12,871 bases of DNA, from positions 1 through 12,871 of the forward strand of contig JASEIA010000040.1 of the NCBI GenBank assembly GCA_030018575.1, given 5' to 3'. This DNA comes from Nanobdellota archaeon. GTDB taxonomy: Archaea; Nanobdellota; Nanobdellia; SCGC-AAA011-G17; GW2011-AR17. The notes below the pieces were generated by a model, which searched no databases, was not told the origin of the DNA, and saw only the letters and a list, made by a program, of their open reading frames with translations. Positions within the stretch are counted from its first letter, which is position 1. Each line of letters opens with the position of its first letter. Made by a program: the position numbers and the translations under genes. Positions 11,157-12,871 of the stretch are shown piece after piece.

Positions 11157-11546
11157 ATGGGAACAACCACAATTTTCACAAGGATGAATGATTTGGGAGC
11201 AAGATTTGAACGCCTTTCGAAAGAGGATTTGAAGAATCTCGGCAAGCTGTCTCCTTTTTCAAAAGAAGAGCAATTTTATAGGGGGTGGAAAGCCGCCTAT
11301 GAGCTGCATAACGGCAACGTCTATGTTCTGGTATTCTGGAAAGGAAGACTGATGAAGCTGGAACAGGCGCCAAAAATCCTAAACAGAAAGTATTGGGACA
11401 AATACCGAGGCAAGACTCTCAGGGAATATGAATGGACTTTGCTCAAAAAGCTGATTTTGAATCAGGTTGAATATTTGGACAGGGAGTTTAAGAAAGGGTT
11501 AAGAAAAACAAAAAAGAGCAGGGTTTGTGCAGGCGCGCCTATCTAA
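11157..11546 (+). CDS. hypothetical protein coupled to the exonuclease, 129 aa
   Basis: Not recognised. The ATG comes 3 nt after the exonuclease TAG, so the two are co-translated. The N-terminal part reads as helix (ARFERLSKEDLKNLGKL). A central aromatic alpha/beta stretch follows (FYRGWKAAYELHNGNVYVLVFW, with a strand NVYVLVFWKGR at about 54-64). Next is a helix around KYWDKYRGKTLREYEWTLLKKLI, then a basic tail (KKGLRKTKKSR). It has high Trp, Tyr and Lys content and no membrane segment. A basic aromatic protein next to a nuclease suggests a nucleic-acid-binding partner; that is inference only. The first copy of the TTCCT..AGGAA repeat begins 2 bp after its stop. Confidence 0.62.
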   Translation: MGTTTIFTRMNDLGARFERLSKEDLKNLGKLSPFSKEEQFYRGWKAAYELHNGNVYVLVFWKGRLMKLEQAPKILNRKYWDKYRGKTLREYEWTLLKKLILNQVEYLDREFKKGLRKTKKSRVCAGAPI

Positions 11547-11547
11547 G

Positions 11548-11598
11548 AAACATTCCTAGAGGAAACTAATTATGGCAAAAAACATTCCTGAAGGAAAC
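11548..11598. promoter_or_regulatory. two copies of an imperfect-dyad operator before the ATPase gene
   Basis: AAACATTCCTAGAGGAAAC (11548-11566) and AAACATTCCTGAAGGAAAC (11580-11598) differ at two central bases. Each contains TTCCT-NN-AGGAA. They are 32 bp apart, about three helical turns, and the second abuts the TATA box. This is the layout of a repressor or activator operator. The GGAAAC half also recalls archaeal origin-box dyads, but the central spacing is one base longer. Confidence 0.75.
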
Positions 11599-11609
11599 AT
11601 TTATAAATA
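11599..11609 (+). promoter_or_regulatory. TATA box for the AAA ATPase gene (leaderless)
   Basis: ATTTATAAATA has its centre about 25 nt before the ATG at 11630, so the message would begin at or near that codon. The upstream GGAAAC supplies a BRE-like purine block. Confidence 0.65.
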
Positions 11610-11629
11610 AGGGAAAACAATAGGTTTGC

Positions 11630-12838
11630 ATGGAAGAGAAGGCTTATTTATCTATAATTGCGGTTTCAGCAAACATTGCTGACAAAAGCAGGGTAGAAAT
11701 GCTGAGAGAGCATAGCAAAGAAATAGCTGGCGAAATTATAAAGCATAAAAGCGGGGTATTTATCATTGCCGGTGTAAGGGGAAGCGGAAAAACAACAATC
11801 TTGGCTGAGCTTCTTAAACATGAGAAAGAGCCTTTATTCCTCAACGCAGAAATAGTTGTTAGGCATGGAGAGCAGTTACTGGATCTGATGCATTATGCTT
11901 ATGCAAAAGGCGCCCGCTCATTCTTAATTGATGAGGCGCATATATTCCCTGAATGGGAGAAGGATATAAAAATTTTCTTTGATGAAACAAGAGCAAAAAT
12001 TGTTATTTCTGGTTCGTCAGCTGTATCATTAAAAGTGAAGGGTTCGGAATTGTCCAGGAGGGCGGCTTTTTTTGAAACAAAGCCTCTCTCTTTCAGGGAA
12101 TATCTGTCATTTAAAACAGGAAGGCTCCTGCCGAAAGCTCTAATGAAAGATATAATCAATGTTGGAAAAAGAAGGATGCTTGAAAAAAGTATCATCCCAT
12201 ATTTGAATTATTTTCAGCCGTATTTGCAATTTGATGCGCTTCCGGCGGCATTTTTTGAAAAAAATAAGGATGTTTACATAAATATAATAGAAAGAACTAT
12301 TAGGTATGATTTATTATATTTGCGTGAAATCGACGTTTCCTATGTGGATAATGCTTTCCGCTTGATTAAGGCAGTTTCTACATCTTCACCGGGGGAGCTG
12401 AGCTATTCCAGTTTATCATCTTCCTTGGGAATAGGAATAAAAATAACAAGAGAAATAGTAAATTCCCTTGCTAGGACCGGGTTGATATACGCTGTAGCCC
12501 CGCATGGCTCGGGAAAGGGGGCAGTCAGAAAAGAAGAGAAGATTTTAATGCCTCTTTCATTCAGGAGCGCATTGTGCTCTTATTACGGCATAAGCCCTGT
12601 CAAGGGGGCATTAAGAGAGGATTTTTTTGTCCAGCATATAGGAAAGTGCGATTATTTGAAGACGGGAATAGAAAGAAGAACGCCAGATTTTGTGGTTGGA
12701 GACTATATCTTTGAGGTGGGGGGCCCGTCAAAAAATTATGGGCAAATAAAAGGCATGAAGAATGCATTTCTTGTCAAAGAGGCATCTTTCCAAAGCAAGG
12801 AAGAGATACCAATTTATTTATTTGGGTTACTGTACTAA
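11630..12838 (+). CDS. AAA ATPase with DUF4143-like C-terminus, 402 aa
   Basis: A P-loop ATPase of the archaeal AAA/DUF4143 group, common in archaea and often found in defence or mobile regions. Walker A is GVRGSGKT (48-55), Walker B is SFLIDEAH (97-104), and the sensor region is VISGSSAVSL (125-134). The group-typical substrate-face segment is LSRRAAFFETKPLSFREY (141-158). A winged-helix-like region follows (about 245-300: SYSSLSSSLGIGIKITREIVNSLARTG). The C-terminal domain has REDFFVQHI (329-337) and TPDFVVGDYIFEVGGPSK (351-368), a PD-(D/E)xK-like arrangement with D353, E362 and K368, where E-V-G-G replaces the usual ExK. Length is typical (about 400-420). The function is unknown; no paired gene follows in the remaining 33 bp. 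Confidence 0.88.
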   Translation: MEEKAYLSIIAVSANIADKSRVEMLREHSKEIAGEIIKHKSGVFIIAGVRGSGKTTILAELLKHEKEPLFLNAEIVVRHGEQLLDLMHYAYAKGARSFLIDEAHIFPEWEKDIKIFFDETRAKIVISGSSAVSLKVKGSELSRRAAFFETKPLSFREYLSFKTGRLLPKALMKDIINVGKRRMLEKSIIPYLNYFQPYLQFDALPAAFFEKNKDVYINIIERTIRYDLLYLREIDVSYVDNAFRLIKAVSTSSPGELSYSSLSSSLGIGIKITREIVNSLARTGLIYAVAPHGSGKGAVRKEEKILMPLSFRSALCSYYGISPVKGALREDFFVQHIGKCDYLKTGIERRTPDFVVGDYIFEVGGPSKNYGQIKGMKNAFLVKEASFQSKEEIPIYLFGLLY

Positions 12839-12871
12839 AGAATAGGGAAGTTGGGTTAGCTTCTTCAGTTG
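12839..12871. other. end of window, no feature seen
   Basis: The last 33 bases after the ATPase stop hold no recognisable signal, and the sequence is cut by the window edge. Confidence 0.5.

Noticed and set aside
1..12871. CRISPR array, tRNA or rRNA genes, intact insertion sequence
   Set aside because: No regularly spaced long repeats with unique spacers, no cloverleaf-like segments, and no transposase or paired terminal repeats were seen on reading both strands. The 11-bp array is too short-period for CRISPR.

Overview
The window looks like a chromosomal segment of a small-genome archaeon, most likely of the DPANN type. Reasons: an Orc1/Cdc6-type initiator, an archaeal XerA-type recombinase, an archaeal-style ArgRS tail, dense short genes, and TATA boxes lying about 24-28 nt upstream of start codons. 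Many transcripts therefore appear leaderless, and several starts are placed here on that basis. The lineage assignment is inference; no rRNA or other marker is present.

Left part (1-3405, mostly plus strand): the 3' end of argS, a promoter, an unidentified 139-aa gene, and a coiled-coil plus winged-helix protein. Next comes a 0.9-kb gap with no intact gene. It holds a decayed minus-strand NUDIX hydrolase, two diverged 40-bp direct repeats, a very T-rich tract, and seven 8-bp iterations spaced 10-11 bp apart. These iterations end just before the TATA box of a second coiled-coil plus winged-helix gene. The two coiled-coil proteins share a layout and each has direct repeats upstream. This is the most unusual part of the window.

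Middle (3421-6700): a minus-strand operon of xerA (TTG start) and a coiled-coil protein whose ATG directly follows the xerA stop. Divergent from it is an AT-rich HNH endonuclease gene flanked by CGTATA-type motifs. Then come a two-helix membrane protein, a short PadR-like regulator with an AT-rich repeat-filled upstream region, three overlapping perfect palindromes, and a 91-aa unknown.

Right part: a minus-strand run of an adenosine deaminase, a single-domain CARF-like protein and cdc6, followed upstream by a DUF457-like membrane hydrolase. A near-symmetric TATA element separates that gene from a plus-strand HEPN/MNT pair. Then come a DEDDh exonuclease coupled to an unknown gene, and an AAA ATPase with a DUF4143-like C-terminus. 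The ATPase is preceded by two copies of an imperfect-dyad operator.

Themes: replication and recombination (Cdc6, XerA, DEDDh exonuclease), mobile or conflict-related genes (HNH, HEPN/MNT, ATPase-DUF4143), and several autoregulation-like repeat arrays. No tRNA, rRNA, CRISPR array or intact insertion sequence was seen.
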